Positions 63,940 through 64,000 of a stretch of DNA of 64,000 nucleotides are shown here, in pieces (the first letter of the stretch is position 1; each line of letters begins with the position of its first letter). Origin of the DNA: Chondrus crispus (Eukaryota; Rhodophyta; Florideophyceae; Gigartinales; Gigartinaceae); contig NW_005178839.1 of the NCBI RefSeq assembly GCF_000350225.1, forward strand, positions 123,395-187,394. Direction: 5' to 3'. Made by a program: the position numbers and the translations under genes. The notes beneath the pieces are model-generated. The model was given only the letters and a program-made list of their open reading frames with translations, was not told the origin of the DNA and did no database searches.

Positions 63940-64000
63940 CCCCATGCGCAAAGAATCCATTCCAGCCTGCGAGGAGTCACTTCTTAGGGGCAGCAGCCAT

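Overview
The window is eukaryotic nuclear DNA that consists almost wholly of mobile elements. I found no rRNA, tRNA or CRISPR, and no host gene I can name. It holds Ty3/gypsy elements with chromodomains, two unlike Ty1/copia elements, a Helitron, a large CACTA-like DNA transposon and a PIF/Harbinger element. It has balanced base composition and only a few short candidate introns (about 90-120 bp). A florideophyte red alga (Chondrus- or Gracilaria-like) is my best guess, but this is inference; another alga, an oomycete or a fungus cannot be excluded.

Positions 1-41,379 form a four-level nest. The outer layer is a minus-strand Helitron whose N-terminal half lies at 39,749-41,379 and whose HUH-nuclease half lies at 1-554. 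A minus-strand gypsy element (Gypsy-1, 555-39,748) sits inside it. Gypsy-1 is split between its RNase H and integrase regions by a large CACTA-like transposon (element X, 6,148-33,772; ends CACTGCAAAG). Element X is itself split by a second gypsy element (Gypsy-2, 15,109-29,912; target duplication ACTGC). Without Gypsy-2, element X is about 12.8 kb, with a transposase on the + strand and at least two unrecognised genes on the - strand.

Positions 41,380-52,206 hold Copia-1 (41,775-48,714; target duplication ACAGT) and a two-exon gene of uncertain function at 49,371-50,465, possibly an OB-fold protein. A gene-poor stretch with an inverted-repeat element follows. Positions 52,207-58,139 are Copia-2 (112-bp LTRs, target duplication CTGTG). 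A solo LTR related to Gypsy-2 (53,038-54,052, target duplication CTAAG) interrupts it. Positions 58,265-61,436 are a Harbinger element (41-bp TIRs, 3-bp target duplication TGA) with a one-intron DDE transposase and a decayed SANT/coiled-coil partner gene. The last 2.5 kb has low-complexity sequence and two TATA boxes, each preceded by a matching pair of 16-bp palindromes; the second is followed by a short signal-peptide-like ORF.

Insertion order read from the nesting: Helitron, then Gypsy-1, then element X, then Gypsy-2. Copia-2 predates the solo LTR inside it. Recurrent signals that the element map does not explain are near-perfect long palindromes with almost no spacer, long antisense ORFs at the 3' ends of both gypsy elements, and the paired-palindrome promoters.
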